From Sinorhizobium alkalisoli (GTDB taxonomy: Bacteria > Pseudomonadota > Alphaproteobacteria > Rhizobiales > Rhizobiaceae): a DNA stretch of 64,000 nucleotides. The position numbers were made by a program, and so were the translations under genes. The DNA is taken from the NCBI RefSeq assembly GCF_008932245.1, contig NZ_CP034909.1:868001-932000 (forward strand). Direction: 5' to 3'. Shown here one piece after another: positions 39,534 to 47,038 of the stretch; position 1 is the stretch's first letter; the number at the start of each line of letters is the position of its first letter. The notes beneath the pieces were generated by a model that worked only from the letters and a program-made list of their open reading frames with translations, ran no database searches and was not told where the DNA came from.

Positions 39534-40310
39534 ATGAACATTGTATTTCAACATGTTCGGGTGACCGGCGCCCTTATGGTGCGCGAAATGTCCACGCGGT
39601 ATGGTAATAAACCGGGTGGATATGCTTGGGCTCTGATCGATCCAGTTGCGCATGTCCTTCTGCTCACGTTGATTTTCCAGACGATATCCAAAGTTCCAGC
39701 CCTTGGTAGTAGCTTCTCGCTTTTCTTCGCATCCGGTTATTTGCCGTACTCGTTCTACCAGTCGATGGCAGCCTTTACGTCGGGGGCGATTAAGGCAAAT
39801 AGAAACTTGCTGAACTACCCAGTTGTTTCCCCATTTGATGCAGTGGTATCGCGGTATTTTGTGCAGATGCTAACCTCAGCTCTAGTCGGCTGTATCGTTA
39901 TGGCCACAGTAATTTTGCACGACGGAGTTTCATTGCATGCAGACCTTCGTGGTGTGGTATCCGCGTTTTTTCTTGCGACATTTCTCGGCTTTGGAATGGG
40001 GCTAATAAACTCTGTGCTTTTTGCTCGATCTCCACTGTACGAGCAAGTGTATGGGGTTATTACACGGCCGCTGTTCATGCTGTCTGGAGTGTTCTTCCTG
40101 ACTGATAGTATTCCTCACCCATACCGGGACATGCTGCTTTACAACCCGATTGCTCAGGTAATAATGGCGTTTCGCAAATCAATATATCCAGAGTACAGAG
40201 CATTTGGCTTGGATATGTTCTACATTGTAATCGTTGCTGTGATGTTAATTTCTGTCGGCCTCATGTTGTTTACCACCTCTGGAAGGGCAATTCGAGAAGA
40301 TAGACTTTAG
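39534..40310 (+). CDS. KpsM-like polysaccharide ABC exporter permease
   Basis: The 258-residue protein has six hydrophobic segments and the ABC-2 exporter features of capsular polysaccharide permeases: R-E-M-S-T-R-Y-G-N-K-P-G-G-Y-A-W near the N-terminus, F-A-S-G-Y-L-P-Y-S-F-Y, and G-V-F-F-L-T-D-S-I-P-H-P-Y-R. No ATPase partner or other exporter subunit is nearby, so it may swap into a host exporter. The DNA is clearly AT-richer than its neighbours, and a strong terminator follows. Both suggest acquired cargo. Confidence 0.85.
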   Translation: MNIVFQHVRVTGALMVREMSTRYGNKPGGYAWALIDPVAHVLLLTLIFQTISKVPALGSSFSLFFASGYLPYSFYQSMAAFTSGAIKANRNLLNYPVVSPFDAVVSRYFVQMLTSALVGCIVMATVILHDGVSLHADLRGVVSAFFLATFLGFGMGLINSVLFARSPLYEQVYGVITRPLFMLSGVFFLTDSIPHPYRDMLLYNPIAQVIMAFRKSIYPEYRAFGLDMFYIVIVAVMLISVGLMLFTTSGRAIREDRL

Positions 40311-40330
40311 CATTCGCAAGATTTTCATTC

Positions 40331-40356
40331 AAAACCCCGCTTTTGCGGGGTTTTTT
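40331..40356 (+). terminator. Rho-independent terminator
   Basis: AAAACCCCGC at 40331-40340 and GCGGGGTTTT at 40345-40354 form a perfect 10-base stem around a TTTT loop (40341-40344), followed by further T residues. It ends the permease transcript and separates it from the lysis genes. Confidence 0.9.
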
Positions 40357-40402
40357 ATTGCGTATAGGGCAGATACTTCCTCGCAAATATCAGGAGTCAC
40401 CG

Positions 40403-41371
40403 ATGAGCGTCATCACCGCTCAACAGGTTCGCTCTGCCGCAAAGGGCAAAGTGAACGAGAGCAACCTCGCGTCCGTGCTCGTGGCGCTGGACAAGTACGG
40501 CGATCGATTCGGCATGGATCGGCCGCACCGCCTGGCGCAGTATTTCGCCCAGCTCATGCATGAAAGCGGCGACTTCCGCCATGACCGCGAGATCTGGGGC
40601 CCGACGCCCGCGCAGCAGCGCTACGACACGCGCACCCATCTCGGCAACACGCCTGAGAAGGATGGCGACGGCTATCTCTATCGCGGCCGAACCGGCATGC
40701 AACTGACGGGTAAGGACAACTATCGGCAGTTCCGCGACTGGTGCCGCGCCGCCGGCCTCGACTGCCCGGACTTCGTCAAGGATCCGAATGCGGTCAATAC
40801 CGATCCGTGGGAAGGGCTCGTTCCCTTGTTCTACTGGGACACTCGCGATCTTAACCGCTGGGCCGACGAGGGAGACGCCGAGACCATCACGAAGAAGGTC
40901 AACGGCGGCAAGAACGGCCTGGCCGACCGGTTTGACCGGCTTGCCCGGATCTCGCTCGTGCTCCTCGGGTATCGGGCTGACAACGTCATGCAGTTCCAAT
41001 CGGACCAGCGGCTGCTAGTCGACGGCGATGTCGGCCCGAAAACGCGCGCTGCCATGCACAGGGCGCTTGTGGCGCTCACCCCGGGCGAAGCCGCACGGCC
41101 AGAGGTCAAGGCCGCGCCGGTGACCGAGGAGAAGCGGGTCCCGGTTCCCGTCACGCCGCCCAGCCTCGACGCGCCGTGGTGGAAGTCGAAGGAGGTGATC
41201 ACCCCGTCTGTCATCGGCGGCGGCGCTTCGCTTCTGACGGCGATCGGTGGCATACCCTGGCAGAACCTTCTCCTGATCCTTGTCGCGTTCTGCGGCGTCG
41301 CTGGCTTCCTCTATTGGCGCAAGAACGCCGATCGGAAGGCGGTGGCGAAACAGGTCGAGGGGATGGCGTGA
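40403..41371 (+). CDS. Endolysin with GH19-like domain, peptidoglycan-binding and C-terminal membrane helix
   Basis: The 322-residue protein starts at ATG 40403 after AGGAG. Residues 1-185 form a GH19/lysozyme-like domain with the catalytic-type glutamate in L-M-H-E54-S-G and Y-L-Y-R-G-R-T-G-M-Q-L-T-G. A short peptidoglycan-binding segment (L-L-V-D-G-D-V-G-P-K-T-R-A-A-M) follows. A C-terminal membrane helix (L-L-L-I-L-V-A-F-C-G-V-A-G-F-L-Y-W) anchors the protein. A membrane-tethered endolysin is unusual and suggests release depends on membrane events. Confidence 0.88.
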   Translation: MSVITAQQVRSAAKGKVNESNLASVLVALDKYGDRFGMDRPHRLAQYFAQLMHESGDFRHDREIWGPTPAQQRYDTRTHLGNTPEKDGDGYLYRGRTGMQLTGKDNYRQFRDWCRAAGLDCPDFVKDPNAVNTDPWEGLVPLFYWDTRDLNRWADEGDAETITKKVNGGKNGLADRFDRLARISLVLLGYRADNVMQFQSDQRLLVDGDVGPKTRAAMHRALVALTPGEAARPEVKAAPVTEEKRVPVPVTPPSLDAPWWKSKEVITPSVIGGGASLLTAIGGIPWQNLLLILVAFCGVAGFLYWRKNADRKAVAKQVEGMA

Positions 41372-41607
41372 TGTTCTCCGCTCCTCGCCTCATCGTGGCC
41401 GCGGCCGCTCTCGCAATCGTTATTGGCGGCCTCGTCTGGATTTATCGTCAGGGCGCCGACGACGTCAGAAACTCCATTGAAAGGCAGAACAATGAAGCTG
41501 GCCGCACTGCGGACGATGTCCGCTCTCGCTTTGACCTTTGCCCTCCAGGGATGTGGGACTTCGGCGCCGGCAAGTGCCGACGGGCTGCGTCGCGTCGTTG
41601 GAACTGA
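41371..41607 (+). CDS. Inner-membrane spanin (Rz-like)
   Basis: This 78-residue protein overlaps the endolysin stop by one base. It begins with a hydrophobic helix (L-I-V-A-A-A-A-L-A-I-V-I-G-G-L-V-W-I-Y) followed by a charged coiled segment. The Rz1-like lipoprotein gene lies within it in another frame. This is the Rz/Rz1 arrangement needed to fuse inner and outer membranes at lysis. Confidence 0.7.
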   Translation: MFSAPRLIVAAAALAIVIGGLVWIYRQGADDVRNSIERQNNEAGRTADDVRSRFDLCPPGMWDFGAGKCRRAASRRWN

Positions 41608-41731
41608 TCTGATCGGCGCGCGCGGGGCGACTTCGGCGGATCAACGGAAGATCGACCGGACCGTCGTCGGCATCTGCGCCGCGGCGGTATGGTCGAAGGC
41701 GGAATGCGCGCGGCACGGCGAAGCGCAGTAA
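41492..41731 (+). CDS. Outer-membrane spanin lipoprotein (Rz1-like), nested in Rz
   Basis: The 79-residue frame starts inside the Rz-like gene at ATG 41492 in the +1 frame. It has a lipoprotein signal ending in the lipobox L-Q-G-C, then a short Ser/Ala-rich stretch. AAAGG precedes the start. Overlapping Rz1-in-Rz genes are a well-known phage lysis architecture. Confidence 0.75.
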   Translation: MKLAALRTMSALALTFALQGCGTSAPASADGLRRVVGTDLIGARGATSADQRKIDRTVVGICAAAVWSKAECARHGEAQ

Positions 41732-41772
41732 CGAACCATCCGAAATCGCATTGCATACGAGGGGCAGGGGAA

Positions 41773-42165
41773 TTGGCCAACGAAACCGAAGAGAAAACCG
41801 TCGTGAAAACTCCAACCTGGAAATTCGAGTGGAATCTGAACACCCTGGTCATCCTCTTTGGCTTTGCCGGCGGGTTGGTCGCCTGGGGCGCCACATGGGA
41901 GAGGGTGAACGCCAACCAGGATTCGCATGCCGATTCCATCGATCGGCTCGACAAACGCCTGACTGCGGCGGAGGTTTCCCTGCGTCAGCTCGACAAGCAC
42001 GAGCTTCGAATATCGGCGGTCGAGAAGCAGGCGGCCGAAGCGGCGACGTCGATGAAGGCCGTCGAGAACACGCTCAACAGCCTCTCCATCGACACGCGTG
42101 TGATGCGCGAAATCCTTCAGAGGATCGAGGCCAGCCAGCGAGACGGCGCGCAACTGCGGCGGTGA
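41773..42165 (+). CDS. Membrane protein with coiled coil, holin candidate
   Basis: From TTG 41773 (after AGGGGAA) the protein has about 130 residues. One hydrophobic helix (T-L-V-I-L-F-G-F-A-G-G-L-V-A-W-G) is followed by a long heptad coiled coil (I-D-R-L-D-K-R-L-T-A-A-E-V-S-L-R-Q-L). No other holin candidate is present in the lysis cluster. A GTG at 41802 is an alternative start. Confidence 0.6.
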   Translation: MANETEEKTVVKTPTWKFEWNLNTLVILFGFAGGLVAWGATWERVNANQDSHADSIDRLDKRLTAAEVSLRQLDKHELRISAVEKQAAEAATSMKAVENTLNSLSIDTRVMREILQRIEASQRDGAQLRR

Positions 42166-42175
42166 TAGGCGCTCC

Positions 42176-42415
42176 TCAGATTTCGACAAATTCTTGCTGC
42201 ACGTGCCTTCCTGGCAGACGAGCCGCAAGGTCGATGTAAGGCACTGGCGTGCCAGTGTATGTGGTGAACGACCATGTTCCCGGCCTCAGTTCGATGTCAA
42301 ACCCACATTGCGCAGCGCGCTTGATTGCAGCATTGAAGGTGTGCATAGCCTCGGTCAGCTGGCGCTCCGCCTCCTGCTCCTCGGCGGTCTTCGAAAACAG
42401 ATAAATCTCAGCCAT
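42176..42415 (-). CDS. Small hypothetical protein
   Basis: This 79-residue protein starts at ATG 42415, eight bases after AAGGAA. It has a helical N-terminus (E-E-Q-E-A-E-R-Q-L-T-E-A-M-H-T-F-N-A-A-I-K-R-A) followed by a short beta-rich part. It converges on the holin-like gene. Family unknown. Confidence 0.6.
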   Translation of the reverse strand: MAEIYLFSKTAEEQEAERQLTEAMHTFNAAIKRAAQCGFDIELRPGTWSFTTYTGTPVPYIDLAARLPGRHVQQEFVEI

Positions 42416-42743
42416 AGGTTCGGTTCCTTGCAAGTTTGCCCGGGTGCGCACTTGATCCCTCTTCCGCTGAGAGTACAATACGCATAAGCGACGTTCGAAG
42501 CGGTTCCCTTCGATGGAACAGGGCCATAGAGCCCCAAAAACCGAATTCTGGATACGTCGCGATCGGAGCTGCAGCGGACCGGGCCCAGTCCTACCTGCAG
42601 CTCTTTGCATTTCAGGTCGGCTCCAACTCGCCGTCGTTTCCCGTTATCATCCTCCGGCCATCATCCCTGCCTGTCGTAGAGATTCCAGCCCTTGTCGCAA
42701 GCACAACTGCTCCTATCCTTCTTCATCGAAGATGGAGGAAAGC
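42416..42743. other. Intergenic stretch without a supported gene
   Basis: About 330 bases separate the divergent gene starts at 42415 and 42744. Open frames here lack ribosome-binding sites and have shadow-like composition. The stretch presumably holds the promoters for both flanking genes, but no consensus element stands out. Confidence 0.5.
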
Positions 42744-42917
42744 ATGGCAGATGATCCGAAAAAGAAAGGTCGGGACCGCGGCCTTGTATCCACGCAAGAG
42801 CACGAGGTCGCCTATATCATGAGAAAGGCGAAGGTGACCCGGCAGAAGGCGCTCGAGGCAATTCGGGAAGCCGGCCCTAGCCGCGACAAGGTGATGGCGT
42901 ATCTCGCGCAGAAGTGA
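42744..42917 (+). CDS. DUF3606 protein
   Basis: The 57-residue protein starts at ATG 42744 with GGAGG upstream. It matches DUF3606: M-A-D-D-P-K-K-K-G-R-D-R-G, then H-E-V-A-Y-I-M-R-K-A-K-V-T-R-Q-K-A-L-E-A-I-R-E-A-G. Small DUF3606 proteins are widespread in rhizobia and likely not phage core genes. It opens the cargo tail. Confidence 0.8.
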   Translation: MADDPKKKGRDRGLVSTQEHEVAYIMRKAKVTRQKALEAIREAGPSRDKVMAYLAQK

Positions 42918-43023
42918 AGGCGGCTCACTGCTGTTCGCTTTCGACTCGTGCAGCTCGTCGATTTCGGTGGAGCGGTCTCGCTCTGTCCTTGTTCTCTTTT
43001 TGTTCTTATACTATCCGACTGTC

Positions 43024-43290
43024 ATGGTCGAGACGATCGGAGAAGCATTCAGCCTGGGTTGGCAGTTACGGGCGCGCTGCGCGTTCGGCAAGCGCGAGGG
43101 CATGAAGTCGGTCCGGCAGTGCGTCTGGAGCTACGATCTCGACATGCTGACGCTGGTGACGACGCGAGGCAGGGACTTCCCGCTTGCAATGCTCGCGAGC
43201 CGGCTTCGATGTCCGCGGTGCGGTTCACGATCGGTGGCCGTCGTGTTCATACCGCCGTCGGAAGGCGATAGGCGGCGAGGTGCCGCGTGA
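43024..43290 (+). CDS. Conserved rhizobial hypothetical with zinc-ribbon-like end
   Basis: The 88-residue protein begins M-V-E-T-I-G-E-A-F-S-L-G-W and includes R-G-R-D-F-P-L-A-M-L-A-S-R-L-R-C-P-R-C-G-S-R-S-V. The C-P-R-C-G pair suggests half of a zinc ribbon. Such proteins are common in rhizobial genomes, function unknown. Confidence 0.65.
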   Translation: MVETIGEAFSLGWQLRARCAFGKREGMKSVRQCVWSYDLDMLTLVTTRGRDFPLAMLASRLRCPRCGSRSVAVVFIPPSEGDRRRGAA

Positions 43291-43803
43291 TCAGCAGGAG
43301 GGCTGCCGCTTTGCACGCTCAGCTCGCGCCAGGCACGGCAGCTGAAAACGGCCGCGCCAAATGCCTGCGCCACGGGCTCTCGCCTCGTCCTGGGCATCTG
43401 CATAGGCTCCATTGCTGTACCGCTCCCAATCTACCGCATTGCCGCTCTTAACCAGCCAGCGGTTGACTTCGCGGCTGTCGGCGCGGAAGCATCTTCCGAC
43501 GAACCGCCCGTAGCGATCGCGATCGACGAATTCACAGCTGGTCGGACGGGACGCCGCTAGAAAGCGGTCAAGCGCGGCAGCCGCCTCCTTGCCACACCGA
43601 TAGGCGCGTCCGTTTTCATCCTCGCATTGCTGCCAGCTCTCCGGAGCGTCGACTCCGTTCAATCGAATCCGTTCGCCTCTGATCTCTATCGTGTCGCCAT
43701 CAATAACCGAAGCGCGTCCGATTAGAGGCTCGACGGCGCTTGCGCTCTGGGAGATTGAAAGAAGGGCGATCGAGGCAATAGCAAAGCAGTGGCGAAACAT
43801 CAT
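43291..43803 (-). CDS. Secreted staphylococcal-nuclease-like protein
   Basis: From ATG 43803 the protein has a signal peptide (F-A-I-A-S-I-A-L-L-S-I-S-Q-S-A-S-A). An SNase domain follows: V-I-D-G-D-T-I-E-I, R-L-N-G-V-D-A-P-E-S, and D-R-Y-G-R-F-V-G-R-C, which contain the expected Asp, Arg and Glu residues. It probably cuts DNA or RNA outside the cytoplasm. It is divergent from the ExoI-C-terminal-like gene. Confidence 0.85.
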   Translation of the reverse strand: MMFRHCFAIASIALLSISQSASAVEPLIGRASVIDGDTIEIRGERIRLNGVDAPESWQQCEDENGRAYRCGKEAAAALDRFLAASRPTSCEFVDRDRYGRFVGRCFRADSREVNRWLVKSGNAVDWERYSNGAYADAQDEARARGAGIWRGRFQLPCLARAERAKRQPSC

Positions 43804-43918
43804 TGACCGGGTAGGCCACACTGCCAGGCACCCGGTCAAGTAGACTAACCCATTTGTACAGCTTTTGCCGGTGTATGCTCGCAGTTACTATCAGCGCGCG
43901 AGAGTGTTGGAAGAGCGT

Positions 43919-44242
43919 ATGGGCAATCGGCAAAGTTATCGAGGTCAACAGCGAGGCTCGGTGCTTCTCAAAGCGCCGGGCCTCGTGGTGCTTGGGATCG
44001 CGATGGGGGCGGCCGGTGGTTCGACTGTCTTTGACATGGTGACAGGGGGCTCCAGCATCACCGGGGTGGGGCTGTCCTGTAACATCAAGGGCAACGTCAG
44101 CATCGACACGGGTGAGCGAATTTTCCATGTGCCCGGCCAGGAATATTACTCGCGGACGAAGATAAGCCCTCAATATGGGGAACGTTGGTTCTGTTCGGAA
44201 GCCGAGGCGCGTGCCGCTGGATGGCGCAAGTCTCGTCGGTGA
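43919..44242 (+). CDS. ExoI-C-terminal-like protein
   Basis: The 107-residue protein has a hydrophobic N-terminal segment. It then carries C-N-I-K-G-N-V-S-I-D-T-G-E-R-I-F-H-V-P-G and, near the end, G-E-R-W-F-C-S-E-A-E-A-R-A-A-G-W-R. This motif set is the C-terminal domain of rhizobial ExoI/nuclease-like proteins. Here it stands alone, facing the SNase gene. Start ATG 43919 follows GGAAGAG. Confidence 0.72.
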   Translation: MGNRQSYRGQQRGSVLLKAPGLVVLGIAMGAAGGSTVFDMVTGGSSITGVGLSCNIKGNVSIDTGERIFHVPGQEYYSRTKISPQYGERWFCSEAEARAAGWRKSRR

Positions 44243-44272
44243 CATTTGGCGGTTCTGCGCGTTTACTGCGCG

Positions 44273-45250
44273 ATGACAAAGGCATCATCGAAGAACAAAC
44301 CACCGGAGCCGCCTGACCCAATGCCGGCGCGTGTCGACCCTTGCCTCGCAACACTCGTCGACAAGCCGCCGAACGGGCACGATTGGGCCTTTGAAGTGAA
44401 ATGGGACGGCTACCGGCTTGCCGTCCATATCGTATCCGATCGCGTGCGGCTGATCACGCGCGGAGGCTATGACTGGACGGACCGCTTTCCGGCTATTGCT
44501 GCCGAGGCGCCGCGGCTGAAGGTGAAAACGGCTATCTTCGACGGTGAGGCCGTCGTGCTCGACAAGCAGGGCCGATCAGACTTCGGCATGCTGCAGCGCG
44601 CCCTCAGTCGCCGGCCGGCCGCGCATGAGCCAGACGAAATCATCTTCTTCGCCTTCGATCTTCTCTATCTCGACGGGTGTGATCTACGGCGGCTGCCGCA
44701 GCGCGAACGACGACGCCTGCTCGAACCGATCCTTGCCGGCCGCGACGGCGCGATTCGCCTGTCCGAAGAAGTGGAGGCGGACGGCGACGAGCTGCTGCGT
44801 ATCGCCTGCACGCATGGTCTCGAGGGAATCATCGCCAAGCATCGCGAGCGCCCCTATCGCTCTGGCCGCCGGCCAGACTGGCTGAAAATCACCTGTAGCC
44901 GCCGCGACAGCTTCGTCATCGTCGGCTTCGAGCCGTCAGAAGCGACGCCTGGCGCGATCGGCCGGTTGTTGCTGGCGGCGCGCAAGGGCGGCGAACTCGT
45001 CTATGTCGGCGGCTGCGGAACCGGCTGGAGCCGCCAGGAATCGGTCAAGCTGCGGGAGCTCCTCGAGGAGATCGAGACGAAGTCGCCGGCGGTGAACCTA
45101 AAGCGGAAGGGCGCGGTCTTCACCGAGCCGTTCCTGGTCGCGACAGTGGAGTATCGCGCCTGGACAGAGGATGGCAAGCTGCGGCATCCGTCTTTCAAGG
45201 GGATCAGGGAACCGGCGGACGACGCAACGGTGTTTCAATTAGCTCCCTAA
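44273..45250 (+). CDS. ATP-dependent DNA ligase (LigD ligase-domain type)
   Basis: The 325-residue enzyme contains the adenylation motif F-E-V-K43-W-D-G-Y-R, F-D-G-E-A-V, and L-E-G-I-I-A-K-H, plus an OB-fold C-terminus (L-V-Y-V-G-G-C-G-T-G-W). It corresponds to the ligase domain of LigD used in non-homologous end joining, without polymerase or nuclease domains. No Ku gene is in this window. Within a prophage it could repair or circularise DNA, or be host cargo. Confidence 0.88.
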   Translation: MTKASSKNKPPEPPDPMPARVDPCLATLVDKPPNGHDWAFEVKWDGYRLAVHIVSDRVRLITRGGYDWTDRFPAIAAEAPRLKVKTAIFDGEAVVLDKQGRSDFGMLQRALSRRPAAHEPDEIIFFAFDLLYLDGCDLRRLPQRERRRLLEPILAGRDGAIRLSEEVEADGDELLRIACTHGLEGIIAKHRERPYRSGRRPDWLKITCSRRDSFVIVGFEPSEATPGAIGRLLLAARKGGELVYVGGCGTGWSRQESVKLRELLEEIETKSPAVNLKRKGAVFTEPFLVATVEYRAWTEDGKLRHPSFKGIREPADDATVFQLAP

Positions 45251-45307
45251 AAGGCGAGGCGCGTAGAATCCTGCGTCTCCATTTCGGGCGACTTCCGAGG
45301 CTCATGA

Positions 45308-45802
45308 TTAAAAAGCAACTTTGTGCGTATCGAGGTGAACTTTTGCCTTGGTTATCAGCGCTTTAAGTTCTTCGATGCGGTTAAGCGCGTTGAAGTGCAC
45401 TGATACGTTTTCCACCGTCACAACGAACATATTCTTCCCGCGACCATCATTGAAAACGGTAATCTTAAGGCCGTCCACTTCATACTCGACCTCTGAGAAG
45501 GCGAAGCGATCAGTTCTCAGCGTCGCCTTTGCGAGTTTTTCCAGCGATGTAAGAAGCTTGGGAATGTTGTCGTACTGTATCATCGCGCTGGCTTCCTGCG
45601 GATAGTCACCAATTGACTCGAGCGCAACGCGAACAAAATACGCGACGTACCTTCTGTCAGGGACGACCGCCTCGCGGGCTTCCACTTCGATCGTCCCCAT
45701 GGCCTGCAAGGTGCCCATTGATGAGTAACCGCGGACAACTACGTCACTTCCTTCGACCGGATGTGCCGTTGCCTCGTCGTTGTGCAGATTTGCCAAGTTC
45801 AT
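45308..45802 (-). CDS. Hypothetical protein
   Basis: This 164-residue protein starts at ATG 45802 after GGGAGAAGG. It is beta-rich with a long C-terminal helix (A-L-N-R-I-E-E-L-K-A-L-I-T-K-A-K). There is no signal peptide or recognised domain. It is AT-richer than its neighbours and lies in the cargo tail of the prophage. Confidence 0.6.
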   Translation of the reverse strand: MNLANLHNDEATAHPVEGSDVVVRGYSSMGTLQAMGTIEVEAREAVVPDRRYVAYFVRVALESIGDYPQEASAMIQYDNIPKLLTSLEKLAKATLRTDRFAFSEVEYEVDGLKITVFNDGRGKNMFVVTVENVSVHFNALNRIEELKALITKAKVHLDTHKVAF

Positions 45803-46012
45803 ACGCCTTCTCCCCCCATTGATTATGCTGCAACTACAAGGTTGCAGAACTGCTAACAAAGTCAATATTACGTGTAGGCTAATTCGAGGGAGGTATGCTC
45901 GCCGGGAAATTGCGGTCGCGGCAATGAGCTCACGACCTTCATCACCCAATTAGGCAACTTGGCCCAGGCGCGGCGAAGCTGGTCTATTGAGGCATCTAAT
46001 TTGGAGGAGCAC

Positions 46013-46222
46013 ATGAAATTCGGGATGAGGAAGCCAAGCTTGAAGAAAAGCCTCGCGGCTCGCACCTCTGTAAAGCGTATGGTTCGCCACAACTTGGGTG
46101 TGAAAGCACCAAGGGGCTATGGATGGATCACCGATCCCAAGAAGGCGGCATACAACCGAATTTACAGTCGGACGACCTTCAGTTTCTGGAGTTTGTTAGG
46201 GAGGTTATTCGGTCGCGGATAG
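46013..46222 (+). CDS. Small basic conserved phage protein
   Basis: The 69-residue protein starts at ATG 46013 with GGAGGAG upstream. It reads M-K-F-G-M-R-K-P-S-L-K-K-S-L-A-A-R-T-S and ends in D-P-K-K-A-A-Y-N-R-I-Y-S-R-T-T-F. This family of short, very basic proteins occurs in many phages and mobile elements. It is the last gene before the tRNA. Confidence 0.75.
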   Translation: MKFGMRKPSLKKSLAARTSVKRMVRHNLGVKAPRGYGWITDPKKAAYNRIYSRTTFSFWSLLGRLFGRG

Positions 46223-46466
46223 CCGAGTAGTGGTAGCTGAGGCAGAGCGGTTTGGCGCAGCCGCTGCGGTCCCGCGATGTATCTTTGAGAAGGTGTGGTC
46301 GGGAATCAACAATCGGAACCAATGGTGAACATTGCCGAGATTCGTCCGGGACTTTTTCGGGACTTTATGTTCCCGAACCAGCATTTTGGGCGCCTTTTGT
46401 TCCGCTTTAGCGGAAACCGCCTGACGGCGAAGACTCCGAATTCTCATTGAAATTCAAGTAGATAAA

Positions 46467-46543
<77 letters not shown>

Positions 46544-46709
46544 ACCCGCTTTGTTACAAGCCCGCTCTCATTAGTCGGAACGCTCAGTCGGCGCAAGGGA
46601 AAAATGGAGATCCTTGTCCCGATCTGCCACCGTTGAAAAAGCGCGTTTTGTGATTTGGATCACGGCCCTGCCGCGGATACACTACGCCGGCAACAACAGG
46701 AGAAGCCCG

Positions 46710-46922
46710 ATGAAGAGCATCCTCGTATTTGCGGCCGCCTTCGTCCTGTCGACGACGGCGGCGTCCGCCGCATGCCTTGGCCACGACAAGACGGCCTCGA
46801 CCAGCACGGTGGACAAGGAGATCACGACGGCGAGCGTGACCAAAGCCGAACAGTCCACCCCGAGCGATGACCTCCTCCTGCAGCGGAAGCTGCAGCAAGA
46901 CGAAATGGCCGCTGAAGAATAG
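46710..46922 (+). CDS. Small secreted hypothetical protein
   Basis: The 70-residue protein starts at ATG 46710 after AGGAG. It has a signal peptide (S-I-L-V-F-A-A-A-F-V-L-S-T-T-A-A-S-A) and a short polar mature part. It is the first chromosomal gene right of the tRNA. Function unknown. Confidence 0.7.
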   Translation: MKSILVFAAAFVLSTTAASAACLGHDKTASTSTVDKEITTASVTKAEQSTPSDDLLLQRKLQQDEMAAEE

Positions 46923-47038
46923 ACGGCAGCGTTCATCAGAGGGCCTCGCAGCGCGCCCGCCGCGCTGTGAGGTCCTGTCGTTTCAACAAACACGCAATCC
47001 GCTCCGCGTGCCGCCGCACCGCGCCACTTCGGACGGCG

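Noticed and set aside
45256..45300. Hairpin after the LigD-type ligase as a terminator
   Set aside because: The stem has a G-U pair and lacks a U-run, so it was not called.
46205..46447. 80-residue minus-strand frame beside the tRNA
   Set aside because: No ribosome-binding site or domain; it overlaps the small basic phage gene and the presumed attachment region.
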